A stretch of 64,000 bases of DNA. Origin: JBIOHP01 sp044449065. Lineage in GTDB: Bacteria > Bacteroidota > Ignavibacteria > UBA10030 > SZUA-254. Position numbers and translations under genes: made by a program. The stretch's first letter is position 1. Each line of letters begins with the position of its first letter. The notes beneath the pieces were generated by a model. It was not told the origin of the DNA and did not search any database. It saw nothing but the letters and a program-made list of their open reading frames with translations. The stretch lies in the NCBI GenBank assembly GCA_044449065.1, contig JBIOHP010000017.1, positions 1 through 64,000 of the forward strand, written 5' to 3'. This document shows positions 27,384 through 36,879 of this stretch, piece by piece.

Positions 27384-30300
27384 TTACTTCATGAGTAATA
27401 ATTTTTTCACATCAAAAAATCCTCCCGCCTCCATACGATAGAAATAGACGCCGCTCGGGAGCTTACTGGCGTCAAAGCTCACCGACTTATATCCCGTATC
27501 CTCAAATTGATCAAGAAGTATAAAGAGTTCTTGTCCCAGTGTGTTGACGATCGTCAAGCGTACTCTCGATGGCTGTGGAAGCGCATACGATATCGTTGTG
27601 GTTGGATTGAAGGGATTGGGATAATTCTGATCGAGTGTATATTTGGTAGGGAGGGAAAGAAATTTGTCGTGAATCCCGGTCACCGTATTTGATGTTCTAA
27701 AGCCAAAGGTATCATGTGACGCGATTGTGAGAATCCCATCAGAAGCAAGCACCGTCCATTTATAATTAGAAGCAGTTTGGAGACGAGACATGATATTAAA
27801 ATATTGTACCGTATCCATCAAGTTCGAAATCAAAGTGTCGAGGCTTGGACCTTTCACATAAAAAATATATCGTAAAGTATCTTGGCTATCCACGTCAACC
27901 GATCTATTCCATTTAAATGTCAATGGTTGCGGATTGGTGAATAGTTTTATGGTATCTCCGTTTGCTGGAGATAGCAGGAATACCGCACCCGGGGCGTGAT
28001 TCGTATGATGAACATGGAGGTTCCATTGCTGTATGGCACTCCCACCAAAGTCATCGGTTACTTGGACTGCTACGATAGTGTCACCAACATTTAATACGGC
28101 TGGTGTACCATTTAAAGAACCATTTGAGTTCCATGACAACCACGACGGTTTGGTCATCAATGTAAAGGTGAGATTATCTCCATCGGAATCACTGGCTGCG
28201 GCCTGATATTGATACAATGAATCTTCATGAGCTATAGTGTCTGGACGAGAAGTGAATGATGGTACAATATTCAAAGTGATGAAGTCCCACACGGAGGAAT
28301 AGGTGCTGGATCCTACTGAGTTTGAGGACTTCACACGCCAAAAATATTTTGTGTGATAAGCCAACGGACCCACGAGGTGGAAAGTATCGGTGAGGGTCGA
28401 ATCATCAACCGTTTGAATTGTGAACCCGCTGTCCGGTGAAACCTGTAAATGGTATGCGTCCGCACCCGCCGCAGTGTTCCACTTCAACGTCAGTTTGATG
28501 GGGAAACCGGTACTATCGAGCCGAGGAAACAAAAGGTTTGGTGTTAACGGCGGCAAAACATTCACAATCAACGTATCGGTGATTGATTGCCTTGAATGGT
28601 TCGCATAGTCATAAGCAACAACGGACCAGGTGTATTTACCATTGGATAGATTTATCAGTGGTTTGGCAGAAGTGTCGGGTGGATATACGACAATGGATGG
28701 CTGTCCTGATATACTAAGCTGGTATCGAGCGATCCCACTCCCTACATCAGTAGCCATATGCCACACAAAGGAGGGACGAGAAATGATGGAGGTATCATTG
28801 TTGTTGGGATAAACGAGACTGAACAGCAATGGTGGAGTTAAATCGACAAATACCGTGAAGGTTCTATTGGAAGATCGAGAATTACCCGCTTGATCATAAG
28901 CTTTAACAAACCACTGGTGAGGTCCCTCGGCCAACGGAGAGTTAGGCGCGGTGGAATCAATGAAACTGGCGATGCTGTCAACATTGACGTACCCATCGAT
29001 CCATAGCTGGTACTTGCTCAACCCTCCACCTCCTGCGCTATCTGTCGTCGTTTGCCACTGAAATTCTGGGGTTGGAAATGTAAAGACTGAATCATTATGA
29101 GGTGAAACAAGTGAAAACGGATTGGGTGGCGCGTTATCGACATTAAAGACACCGATTTCGCTAGTCTGATTATTGCCAAGGCTATCAAAAGCTTTAACAT
29201 ACCAAGTGTGCTTACCATAAGTGAGCGATCGTGAGATGGTGAACGAAGTATCGACCAGGTTATCATTTTGCAAACTCCCATCCACCCAGAACTGGTATTT
29301 TTGAAAACCAACACCAATATCACGAGCAGTTTGCCATCTACACGCTGGAGATAGTGAATTCAAATACTGCATCTGTGTTGGTAGTATCAGATTGACTGTC
29401 CCCAAGTCCGTCCAAGGGATCGAGTCGGCGGTGAACGAGGCACTGCCGACAAGTGTACCAGTATTGCCGTACGGCGAACGATCTATGGTCATTGTGCCAT
29501 ACCCTTCATTGAAACGCCAATAGCCGATGAGTCCAGTTTCATTTCCTGACAGAACATGATTCATATCTGCCCCAATTTGTTGGGGTTGGCGTACAATATT
29601 CCAGACCCGCACCTCATCGATTTTCCCAACCCAGCCATTGCCACCGATTTTGATTGCTACCGTTGTATCGTTCGATTGACTGATATTAAAGCCGTTGATA
29701 GTTCCATCATAGGCACCGTTTAAATAGAATATCACTGTACCACCATCCCAGGTAGCAGCAATGTGTGTCCAAGTATTCAAAGGAATCGCATCATTTGAGT
29801 TTACCTGCCATTCGTTATTGTGGTTGAGGTCAGTGACAAAACTAATGTTACCGTTGACATACCTGTTTTGTCCTAGTGCATAAATTGGATAGACTGCTAT
29901 GACTCCCTCGTCAGAGCCAACATGTTGGGGGATATTAACCCATGCTTCAATCGTGAGACCATGAACATTAAAGGTTGAACGATTCATCACCTTTACGTAG
30001 CCATTACCGTCGCAAGAGAGCGCTTGGTTAGCTGAACCAGTGGGAGGGATGTTATCAACTCGGACGGTCCATGTTTGGTTAGAATGTCTCACATTACTAA
30101 CACCATCGTAAGATACCACATACCAAGTATGACTTCCTGTTCTTAGGTCCCCGTATGGTGCGTAGGGCTGAAGAGAAGTCGTTGCAACATTATAACTCGA
30201 ATTATTCCGTGAACCATCGATCATCAGCCAATATTGGCCGAACCCACCACAACCATTATCAGGGGAAGCGGTCCATTGGAAAGTGGGTACCACGCTGTTT

Positions 30301-30767
30301 GTCCATTGCATGTTTAACGGTCTGAGCAGATCGAACGGAGTTGGTGGTGTGCTATCGACATTAACGGAGAATGTTTGAGTAGACTGAGTATAAGTATAGT
30401 CGCCCCCCGTGTTATTGAAGGCGTAGACGCACCAGGCATGAAAACCCTCCGAGAGCGGGTGAGTGGAATTGGGTTGATAGTACGTCGTCAAAATATTGTC
30501 TTGGATAAGCTGCAAACCATTGCCTGTGTCAATCCAAATGTTGTACATTATTGCACCTGTTGCAGTCTGCCAAACAAATGTCGGTCTTGCATTGGCACAA
30601 GCGCCATTTGTTGGCGAAATTAGGTTGAATGCAGAAGGAGCCTGGGCATATATGTTAATGGTGAAAAATATATACATGACTAGATGAGGAAATAGAAAAA
30701 CTCTATTCACAACGCGCATGATAACGGAAGGAATAATCGCTACAAAAATATTGATGAATTTTTTCAT
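27384..30767 (-). CDS. Large LamG/Ig-like multidomain T9SS cargo protein
   Basis: 1127 residues. ATG 30767 has AAGGAG four bases upstream and a long N-terminal hydrophobic signal (VFLFPHLVMYIFFTINIYAQ). At least five Ig/FN3-like modules share the pattern PFSLVSP-x-N ... P-x-F-x-W ... GLSKYQLWIDG. A LamG/concanavalin domain sits at about 249-450 (YVKVMNRSTFNVHGLTIEAW, IDEVRVWNIVRQ, GLIGYWRFNEGYG). A cadherin-like/He_PIG domain follows at about 880-970 (TIAHEDSLYQYQ, SWNSNGSLNGTPA). The sorting domain ends the chain (NYPNPFNPTTTISYALP, VNTLGQELF, SGVYFYRMEAGG, KKLLLMK). Likely a surface adhesin or glycan-binding protein. Its leader (30815-31036) is unusually structured. Confidence 0.9.
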   Translation of the reverse strand: MKKFINIFVAIIPSVIMRVVNRVFLFPHLVMYIFFTINIYAQAPSAFNLISPTNGACANARPTFVWQTATGAIMYNIWIDTGNGLQLIQDNILTTYYQPNSTHPLSEGFHAWCVYAFNNTGGDYTYTQSTQTFSVNVDSTPPTPFDLLRPLNMQWTNSVVPTFQWTASPDNGCGGFGQYWLMIDGSRNNSSYNVATTSLQPYAPYGDLRTGSHTWYVVSYDGVSNVRHSNQTWTVRVDNIPPTGSANQALSCDGNGYVKVMNRSTFNVHGLTIEAWVNIPQHVGSDEGVIAVYPIYALGQNRYVNGNISFVTDLNHNNEWQVNSNDAIPLNTWTHIAATWDGGTVIFYLNGAYDGTINGFNISQSNDTTVAIKIGGNGWVGKIDEVRVWNIVRQPQQIGADMNHVLSGNETGLIGYWRFNEGYGTMTIDRSPYGNTGTLVGSASFTADSIPWTDLGTVNLILPTQMQYLNSLSPACRWQTARDIGVGFQKYQFWVDGSLQNDNLVDTSFTISRSLTYGKHTWYVKAFDSLGNNQTSEIGVFNVDNAPPNPFSLVSPHNDSVFTFPTPEFQWQTTTDSAGGGGLSKYQLWIDGYVNVDSIASFIDSTAPNSPLAEGPHQWFVKAYDQAGNSRSSNRTFTVFVDLTPPLLFSLVYPNNNDTSIISRPSFVWHMATDVGSGIARYQLSISGQPSIVVYPPDTSAKPLINLSNGKYTWSVVAYDYANHSRQSITDTLIVNVLPPLTPNLLFPRLDSTGFPIKLTLKWNTAAGADAYHLQVSPDSGFTIQTVDDSTLTDTFHLVGPLAYHTKYFWRVKSSNSVGSSTYSSVWDFITLNIVPSFTSRPDTIAHEDSLYQYQAAASDSDGDNLTFTLMTKPSWLSWNSNGSLNGTPAVLNVGDTIVAVQVTDDFGGSAIQQWNLHVHHTNHAPGAVFLLSPANGDTIKLFTNPQPLTFKWNRSVDVDSQDTLRYIFYVKGPSLDTLISNLMDTVQYFNIMSRLQTASNYKWTVLASDGILTIASHDTFGFRTSNTVTGIHDKFLSLPTKYTLDQNYPNPFNPTTTISYALPQPSRVRLTIVNTLGQELFILLDQFEDTGYKSVSFDASKLPSGVYFYRMEAGGFFDVKKLLLMK

Positions 30768-30814
30768 AAATACTCCTTGATGTAGTTGATAGATTGAGGA
30801 TTAGATAAAATAAA

Positions 30815-30848
30815 AAACCTCTTTCAGCACTATTGCCAAAAGAGGTTT
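30815..30848 (-). terminator. Intrinsic terminator hairpin inside the leader of the 1127-residue cargo gene
   Basis: Arms AAACCTCTTT and AAAGAGGTTT (10 bp) followed on the minus strand by ttttttatttta, ending about 45 bases before the start codon. Its first arm overlaps another possible stem, so it looks like an attenuator rather than a plain gene end. Confidence 0.75.
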
Positions 30849-31036
30849 CTACACTCATGGGACGATTCACCAATAGAAACCCCGGTAGCAAACGTGCTGG
30901 GGTCTATGTGATCGCCAAGACCAGCATAGAGCGTCCCATAGGCATCTGCGCACCGGGGCACGATGTGCCCTAGCACGGTTAAACCTATGGGGTGAAACTC
31001 TACAAAATAAAAAATGCTCTACTACTGGTCTTGGCG
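30815..31036 (-). promoter_or_regulatory. Structured leader RNA, candidate riboswitch or attenuator
   Basis: Read on the minus strand. P1: 12 bp cgccaagaccag/ctggtcttggcg plus 6 bp tagagc/gctcta (31016-31036 with 30913-30932). P2 inside it: cccatagg/cctatggg (30984-30991 with 30935-30942). P3: gggca/tgccc (30956-30970). Downstream, atgggacg (30857-30864) can pair with 30932-30939 and so competes with P2. GGTTTCTA (30874-30881) can pair with TAGAAACC (30844-30851), which removes the first arm of the terminator at 30815-30848. Mutually exclusive stems ending in a terminator before an ORF are the hallmark of transcription attenuation. No known riboswitch core (TPP, cobalamin, c-di-GMP-I, SAM, glycine, fluoride) was recognised. 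A stand-alone small RNA such as a 6S-like RNA is the main alternative. Confidence 0.6.
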
Positions 31037-31217
31037 GGGGTAAGATAGAAAATAATTTCACTTAAATCAAATTTGTTCAAAAGTACAAGTAGTGAATATT
31101 ATTTATCTACCCCTTCATAGCCAAAAATCGATAAATTCTGGATGATTTCCCTATATTCCCAATATTGTATCTTTGACCTTTTTTATTTAATATTAAAGAA
31201 ACACCATCCACATTTTT

Positions 31218-31757
31218 ATGCTCACAGAAAGCGATCAACGACTTTTATTATCTCTCGCGCGGCAAGCAATCGCGTCGGCAGTGAATAATCAACCGAAGAT
31301 CGATTTACATGACTTTCCAGCCGCTCTTCAGGAACAGCTCGGCGCGTTTGTGACATTATATGAGGATGACGATTTGAGGGGTTGTATCGGATATCTCACA
31401 GCCGTATTGCCGCTCGCCGAAACAGTAAGCGATGCGGCAGTCAAAGCTGCCCTTTGCGATCCGCGCTTTATGCCTGTCAACCCATCGGAACTCGGCAATT
31501 TGAAGATCGAAATCTCCATTCTCTCTCCGTTAAAAACGATCAGCAATGTTGAAGAGATTCAGGTGGGAAGGGATGGTATTCTCATAGAAGCTCCGGGGAA
31601 AAAAGGCGTGCTGCTCCCAAAGGTCGCTGTAGAATACGGGTGGGACAGAGATCGGTTCTTGCGTGAAACGAGCATCAAAGCCGGAGGTCCGGCAGATCTT
31701 TGGAAAAAACCGGATTCAAAAATTTATACGTTTACAGCCGATGTATTTTGTGAATAA
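31218..31757 (+). CDS. amrA: AMMECR1 domain protein (AmmeMemoRadiSam system protein A)
   Basis: 179 residues with the AMMECR1 signature LRGCIGYL (about 55-62) and later FMPVNPSEL, IEISILSPL and the C-terminal TADVFCE. It belongs to a three-part set (AMMECR1, MEMO1, radical SAM) conserved across bacteria and archaea; its chemistry is not settled. The MEMO1 gene follows 91 bases downstream. The radical SAM member is not in the next genes on this strand nor elsewhere in the window. Confidence 0.93.
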   Translation: MLTESDQRLLLSLARQAIASAVNNQPKIDLHDFPAALQEQLGAFVTLYEDDDLRGCIGYLTAVLPLAETVSDAAVKAALCDPRFMPVNPSELGNLKIEISILSPLKTISNVEEIQVGRDGILIEAPGKKGVLLPKVAVEYGWDRDRFLRETSIKAGGPADLWKKPDSKIYTFTADVFCE

Positions 31758-31848
31758 AGATTAGAGATAAATAATTTGGGAATGTTAGTTTTGATCGACA
31801 TATTTAATCTGTTAGAAAGTTAACTCCCTGTAATCATAAAAACAGATC

Positions 31849-32682
31849 ATGAATTCATCACAAATTCGCTCACCCGAAGTAGCCGGATCGTTCTATCCCG
31901 CAAAACACCAGGAACTTGACAGCGTTCTTGATGGTTTATTAGCGGCTATTCCCATCGAAGAACATGAAGGCACATTACGCGGCATCATCGTACCGCATGC
32001 CGGGTATCAATATTCCGGCGTAACGGCTGCCTTTGCGTACAAATTGTTGACGGGCTTAACCTTTGATACAATCGTCATTATATCGCCGAGCCACAAGGAA
32101 TATTTTAACGGCGTTTCGGTGTATTCCGGTAAAGCGTATGAGACGCCGTTCGGCGTATTATCCGTCGATGCTGAACTTCGCTCCGAACTCACTGCGAAAG
32201 AGGTCAATATATCAATCTCCGAGCATGGGCATGGCGCGGAACACGCCATTGAGGTGCAATTACCCTTCATCCAAAAAATCCTTGGGAAAGTTAAAATCTT
32301 GCCCATCGTGATGGGCGATCAACGCAGGGAATATTGTTTCCGGCTGGGAGAAAAATTAGGCGAAATATTGAAAGGAAAATCCGCCCTTCTCGTAGCCAGC
32401 TCCGACTTATCTCATTATCATCCTGCTCATGACGCAAACATGCACGATGCGATTGTAATTAAAAATGTTGCCGCATTTAGTCCCGAACGGTTAATGGAGA
32501 GTTTAGAACGCGATCAGGCGGAAGCGTGCGGCGGAGGTCCCATCGTTGCAATGATGATAGCGGCAAGATCGCTTGGTGGGAATACGGTAAAAATTTTGGA
32601 TCACCGGAACTCCGGCGATATAACAGGAGATAAAAGCAGCGTTGTAGGGTATCTCTCTGCGGCAATCTTGAAGCAACGATAA
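31849..32682 (+). CDS. amrB: MEMO1 family protein (AmmeMemoRadiSam system protein B)
   Basis: 277 residues, full length for the family. Motifs: VAGSFYPA (about 9-16), IIVPHAGYQYSG with the metal-type His, IISPSHKEYFNG, EHAIEVQLPFIQ, and SSDLSHYHP. The fold resembles class III extradiol dioxygenases. It is paired with AMMECR1 as in other genomes. Confidence 0.94.
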   Translation: MNSSQIRSPEVAGSFYPAKHQELDSVLDGLLAAIPIEEHEGTLRGIIVPHAGYQYSGVTAAFAYKLLTGLTFDTIVIISPSHKEYFNGVSVYSGKAYETPFGVLSVDAELRSELTAKEVNISISEHGHGAEHAIEVQLPFIQKILGKVKILPIVMGDQRREYCFRLGEKLGEILKGKSALLVASSDLSHYHPAHDANMHDAIVIKNVAAFSPERLMESLERDQAEACGGGPIVAMMIAARSLGGNTVKILDHRNSGDITGDKSSVVGYLSAAILKQR

Positions 32683-32689
32683 CTCTTTG

Positions 32690-33580
32690 ATGCCAGATCG
32701 TTTTACAAAAATCTCCGTTATCGGAGCGGGAAGGGTTGGCACTGCTCTAGCGCTGAAGTTGCGTAGTCGGAGATATTTGATTCTCTCTGTAGTTAATCAA
32801 TCGAAACGATCAGCTCAACGAAGCGCGAAAATTCTCAAAGCGCAATCGTACTCCGATACATCGATAAACATAGATCGGGAATCGGAACTTATCATCATCG
32901 CAACTCCGCCGCAGGAAATTCCCAATATAGTTCGTACACTCACAAAGCATAGATCGATTAATTTTCAGAAAACACTCATAGTCCATACTTCCGGCGTGCA
33001 TTCATCAAAGATTTTAGAACCGTTGAGAAAGAAAGGTGCGTCAATCGGCGCGCTCCATCCCATCCAGACATTTCCAAAAAGTCTATCGTCCCGCGATGCA
33101 TTAAAGAATCTCAAGAATATCTATTACGGAATCGATGCGCCCCCAGTGGATCTTCCAAAAGTTAAATCTCTTGTGCGAATGCTGGGAGGAAATTATATTG
33201 TTATCCCGGAAATCAAACGCGCTCTCTATCATGCGCTTTGTGTATTTTCATCCGGGTATATGGTTCAACTGCTCTCCATTATAAAAGAATTATCAAAACA
33301 GTCCTCTTTTCCAAAGCCGTGGTATAACATTATGGGACCGTTGATGAATACCTCAATACGTAATGCGATGGAGACCTCTCCTATGGCCTCATTAACCGGA
33401 CCGATTATGCGTGGAGATAGTAAAACCGTGAAGCTTCACATTAAAGCGCTCAAAAAATATCAACCGTCGTCGGTGAAACTCTATAAAACGCTCGGAACTG
33501 AAACAACCCGGCTCGCTTACAAAAATAAATTAATCATAAAATCAGAATACAGGGAACTTTTGAAAATTCTCTCCCCCTAA
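32690..33580 (+). CDS. Rossmann-like and DUF2520 domain protein
   Basis: The start is taken at ATG 32690 (MPDRFTK); a TTG one codon earlier is also open. The N-terminal dinucleotide-binding motif is SVIGAGRVGTALALKL. The C-terminal half is the DUF2520 helical domain (GALHPIQTFP, ALYHALCVFSSGYMVQL, SLTGPIMRGD), resembling the ketopantoate/pyrroline reductase fold. The substrate is unknown. It starts seven bases after the MEMO1 stop, so co-transcription is likely. Confidence 0.88.
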   Translation: MPDRFTKISVIGAGRVGTALALKLRSRRYLILSVVNQSKRSAQRSAKILKAQSYSDTSINIDRESELIIIATPPQEIPNIVRTLTKHRSINFQKTLIVHTSGVHSSKILEPLRKKGASIGALHPIQTFPKSLSSRDALKNLKNIYYGIDAPPVDLPKVKSLVRMLGGNYIVIPEIKRALYHALCVFSSGYMVQLLSIIKELSKQSSFPKPWYNIMGPLMNTSIRNAMETSPMASLTGPIMRGDSKTVKLHIKALKKYQPSSVKLYKTLGTETTRLAYKNKLIIKSEYRELLKILSP

Positions 33581-33740
33581 TCGCTGCGATTCAAAAATTT
33601 TTAGTATATTTACACTCACTTTTACTCCTTCACGCCTCTCTCCCGTTGTTCGCATTGGAAGAGGAATGGGTTGCGACCGTTAGCGGTTTTCACCGATTAT
33701 TGAAGGATCATCCTGAAATCTTCACATAAAAACAAATATT

Positions 33741-34523
33741 ATGGACTATAAAACACTCTTAGTATCGATCAAAGATCGCATCGCTACTGTGACGATCAAC
33801 AGACCCGATAAATTGAACGCGTTAAACGCAGAATGTAAAAATGAACTCTCGCATCTCTTCAAGGATTTGAAAAACTCTCCGCTGGTCGATGTTGTTATCC
33901 TCACCGGCGCGGGAGAAAAAGGATTCGTGGCTGGAACGGATATAGGCGAGCTGACTTCCCTGAATGCCCACACCGGAAAAGAATTTGCCGAGGGCGGACA
34001 AGCGATCTTCGATCAGATACAACATTTAGGGAAACCGGTGATCGGCGCGATCAATGGTTACGCGCTTGGCGGCGGCTGTGAAATTGCACTCGCTTGTCAT
34101 ATCAGAATCGCATCGGAAAATGCTAAATTCGGTCAACCCGAAGTCAACCTTGGCGTCATTCCGGGATATGGCGGAACACAACGGCTGGCGCGGATCATCG
34201 GCATCGCAAAAGCCACAGAGATGATTCTCACCGGAAATCAAATGGATGCGCCGGAAGCAATGCGATACGGATTAGTGACGATGGTGGTACCATTGGCAAA
34301 CCTCCAGGGCGCCGCCGAGGCGATTGCCCGGACAATCTTAAACAAAGGGCAGCTTGCAATACGGATGGCATTGAAAGCGCTGAATGCAACCTTAGAAGTT
34401 CCGTTAAGCGAAGGGCTTAAGGTTGAGGCAGGTCTATTTGGAGAATGCTGCAACACGGAAGATTTTAAAGAGGGAACAAAAGCATTCCTCGAAAAACGAA
34501 AACCGGCGTTTAAAGGAAAGTGA
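33741..34523 (+). CDS. Enoyl-CoA hydratase/isomerase family (crotonase)
   Basis: 260 residues. Oxyanion-hole motifs KGFVAGTDIGEL and NGYALGGGCEIALACHIRIA, with both catalytic glutamates in place (Glu in GGGCEIA and in QPEVNLGVIPGYGGTQRL). It hydrates trans-2-enoyl-CoA in fatty-acid or butyrate/crotonate metabolism; the exact chain length cannot be told. No other beta-oxidation gene is near. Confidence 0.93.
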   Translation: MDYKTLLVSIKDRIATVTINRPDKLNALNAECKNELSHLFKDLKNSPLVDVVILTGAGEKGFVAGTDIGELTSLNAHTGKEFAEGGQAIFDQIQHLGKPVIGAINGYALGGGCEIALACHIRIASENAKFGQPEVNLGVIPGYGGTQRLARIIGIAKATEMILTGNQMDAPEAMRYGLVTMVVPLANLQGAAEAIARTILNKGQLAIRMALKALNATLEVPLSEGLKVEAGLFGECCNTEDFKEGTKAFLEKRKPAFKGK

Positions 34524-34530
34524 TTCACGG

Positions 34531-35016
34531 GTGAAATTCGATTCCGGTATTCTGATAAGAGCGGTCATGGCAGTTCTTCTTGCCGGGGCGGGTATAGGAT
34601 TATTTATGATGCAAAAACCGAAACTCGTTCCGATCGTCCAAAAACCTGTGGAACAAAAAGATTGGCACACCGATCTACCCGTCATTGATAGTGAGATCGA
34701 TACGATTCTTGTTCATTTCGGGATCGAAAAAACATGGCTCAAAAAAAAACAATATCCGATTCCTGAAACTAATCTCTCGCGTGTTGAACGGAAAATCGAG
34801 CTCCCCCTCGATATTCTGCCGGTGCAAATGAACCAGGTTTTAAATACGATGGTGCATAAATATAATGCCCGTGCGATTGCATCCGAGAATTCTAAAGAAC
34901 ATCTTGTGACGATCCACGTAGTGTTAAACGGATATGTTATTCAAACCCTAATCCTGCATCCGAATGCATCGCTAAAACGAACGGTAAACACTGCGCCTCA
35001 ACAATCGAAAGCATAA
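34531..35016 (+). CDS. Small membrane-anchored protein of unknown function
   Basis: The frame is open from inside the crotonase gene, but GTG 34531 with AGGAAAG upstream gives 161 residues and avoids overlap. One N-terminal membrane segment (ILIRAVMAVLLAGAGIGLFMM) is followed by a soluble domain with EQKDWHTDLPVIDSEIDTIL, IELPLDILPVQMNQVLNTMV and IHVVLNGYVIQTLILH. The soluble part is probably periplasmic. No family is recognised; the wording of the domain recalls the N-terminal part of divergent polysaccharide deacetylase (YibQ-like) proteins, but this is weak. Confidence 0.7.
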   Translation: MKFDSGILIRAVMAVLLAGAGIGLFMMQKPKLVPIVQKPVEQKDWHTDLPVIDSEIDTILVHFGIEKTWLKKKQYPIPETNLSRVERKIELPLDILPVQMNQVLNTMVHKYNARAIASENSKEHLVTIHVVLNGYVIQTLILHPNASLKRTVNTAPQQSKA

Positions 35017-35077
35017 GCAGGAAAATTTCTAATGACCGAAATTCATCATTAATTTATCTATTATAATCAGCAATTTT

Positions 35078-36562
35078 ATGAGCGGAAAACCCGAAACAAC
35101 AAAGAATACTTCAAACACCAACCTGATGGAAAAACTCGTTTCGCTGTGTAAGCGGCGGGGTTTTATTTTTCAATCGAGTGAAATTTACGGCGGGTTGAAC
35201 GGCGCCTGGGATTACGGTCCACTTGGCGTCGAACTGTTAAAAAACATCAAGGATCAATGGTGGCGGGAAATGACCTTCAGGAAAAACATCGAAGGTATCG
35301 ACGCGGCTATCCTCATGCATCCGCGCGTGTGGGAAGCTTCCGGGCACGTGGAAAACTTCACCGACCCGATGGTGGATTGCAAACAATGCAAATCGAGATA
35401 CCGTGTAGATATCCTTCTTGAGGAATTATCGGTCAAAAAGCAAAAAGACGTGTTGCGCGAATTCGAGCCGGAAAAATTTAAAGGGCAATTGAAAGATGAA
35501 ACCGTAGTTCAGGAGTTTAATGCCCTGGTCGAAAAAGACGCCGCGGCGGTGATCAAATCGCTCGCATGTCCCAACTGCGGCAATAAAGGCGTCTTCACCG
35601 AGGCAAGAAAATTCAACCTGATGTTCAAAACGTATGTTGGACCCGTTGAAGATTCCAGCGCCATCGTCTTCCTCCGTCCTGAAACAGCCCAGGGTATTTT
35701 TGTGAATTTTGCAAATGTTCAAAGCGCATCGCGGCAGAAAATTCCCTTTGGCATCGCTCAAATCGGAAAAGCATTCCGCAACGAGATTAATACAAAAAAT
35801 TTCCTTTTCCGTACGCGCGAATTTGAGCAGATGGAAATGCAATTTTTTGTCAAACCCGGCAGCGACGACCAATGGTTCGAATACTGGCGTGGAGAACGGA
35901 TGAAATGGTTCGTGAATTTAGGCATGGAACAGGAGAAACTGCAATGGCATCGCCATGAAAAGGATAAACTCGCCCACTATGCCAAGGACGCGTATGATAT
36001 CGAATACCATTTCCCGTTCGGATGGGGCGAGATTGAAGGCATTCATAATCGAACCGATTTTGATCTTAGCCGCCATGAACAATTTTCGGGGAAGGGATTG
36101 AAATATTTCGACGAGACAACCAAAGAAAAATTTACTCCGTTCATCATCGAAACTTCGGCGGGAGCAAGCAGATCGTTCATGGCATTTTTAGTTAACGCTT
36201 ATAACGAGGAAGAAGCGCCCTCAGCCGAAGGCGCCATGGAAACACGGGTAGTGATGAAGTTCCATCCCAAACTCGCCCCGATGAAGGCGGCTATCTTCCC
36301 TCTTGTGAATCGCGATGGCATGCCGGAGATCGCATTAAAAATTGAAGACGAGCTTCGTCCCCACATGCGGGTATTTTATGACGATAGCGGCGCTGTGGGC
36401 AGACGGTATCGCCGCCAGGACGAGATCGGCACGCCATTTTGTATTACTGTTGATTCTCAAACGCTGCAAGATCAAACCGTGACAGTACGCGAAAGAGACA
36501 CCATGACGCAGGAAAGAATCGCGTCGGGAGCATTATTAAAATACTTAACGGGAAAGCTATAA
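35078..36562 (+). CDS. glyQS: Glycyl-tRNA synthetase, homodimeric class II type
   Basis: 494 residues, single-chain alpha2 form. Motifs: RRGFIFQSSEIYGGLNGAWD at the start, HPRVWEASGHVENFTDP, a zinc-ribbon-like pair (DCKQCKSRY and ACPNCGNKG), motif 2 FRNEINTKNFLFRTREFEQM, the glycine-site stretch EIEGIHNRTDFDL, and an anticodon-binding domain over the last 120 residues (FPLVNRDGMPEIAL, RYRRQDEIGTPFCITVD). It charges tRNA-Gly with glycine. Confidence 0.97.
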   Translation: MSGKPETTKNTSNTNLMEKLVSLCKRRGFIFQSSEIYGGLNGAWDYGPLGVELLKNIKDQWWREMTFRKNIEGIDAAILMHPRVWEASGHVENFTDPMVDCKQCKSRYRVDILLEELSVKKQKDVLREFEPEKFKGQLKDETVVQEFNALVEKDAAAVIKSLACPNCGNKGVFTEARKFNLMFKTYVGPVEDSSAIVFLRPETAQGIFVNFANVQSASRQKIPFGIAQIGKAFRNEINTKNFLFRTREFEQMEMQFFVKPGSDDQWFEYWRGERMKWFVNLGMEQEKLQWHRHEKDKLAHYAKDAYDIEYHFPFGWGEIEGIHNRTDFDLSRHEQFSGKGLKYFDETTKEKFTPFIIETSAGASRSFMAFLVNAYNEEEAPSAEGAMETRVVMKFHPKLAPMKAAIFPLVNRDGMPEIALKIEDELRPHMRVFYDDSGAVGRRYRRQDEIGTPFCITVDSQTLQDQTVTVRERDTMTQERIASGALLKYLTGKL

Positions 36563-36879
36563 GATCGATATCGCAACCGTTACAATTTGCGATGTTCATT
36601 GCATGAAACATTTTCAAAAAGCTACGTAACAAATTGTATGTTTTTGTAGTAGCCGGTCACCGACCGGCGGAATAATAATATGTAACGCGCCGATCGGGCG
36701 ACCAGCCCGTACAGTCAGTCGGGTCGCTTACTACACTTATTGATTTTTCACTCAGTCTCTCAATCTTGTTTTAAAAACCAAATTTCATTATACTACCATT
36801 AATTATTGCTTTTGTTATCATATCAATTTAGATTTTTGTCTATTAAACATAAGAAACTCACAGTATAGGGAACCATAGA
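36563..36879. other. Gap with a palindromic repeat
   Basis: Holds repeat D at 36646-36734; the remainder is AT-rich leader of the next gene. Confidence 0.5.
36646..36734. repeat. 89-bp palindromic element (D)
   Basis: Ends gtagtagc and gcttactac are near-perfect inverted repeats. Internal hairpins include ccggtc/gaccgg. Only one copy is in the window. The GTAG at both outer ends is the tetranucleotide known from gammaproteobacterial REP elements, but nothing more links it to the RAYT here. Confidence 0.6.

Noticed and set aside
30815..31036. Known riboswitches, tmRNA, RNase P RNA or SRP RNA
   Set aside because: None of the conserved cores of these RNAs could be found by eye. A 6S-like RNA remains open but lacks a recognisable consensus.
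30867..31061. 64-residue minus-strand ORF in the structured leader
   Set aside because: Its codons follow the stem-forming sequence; arginine/proline/cysteine-rich product, no start context.
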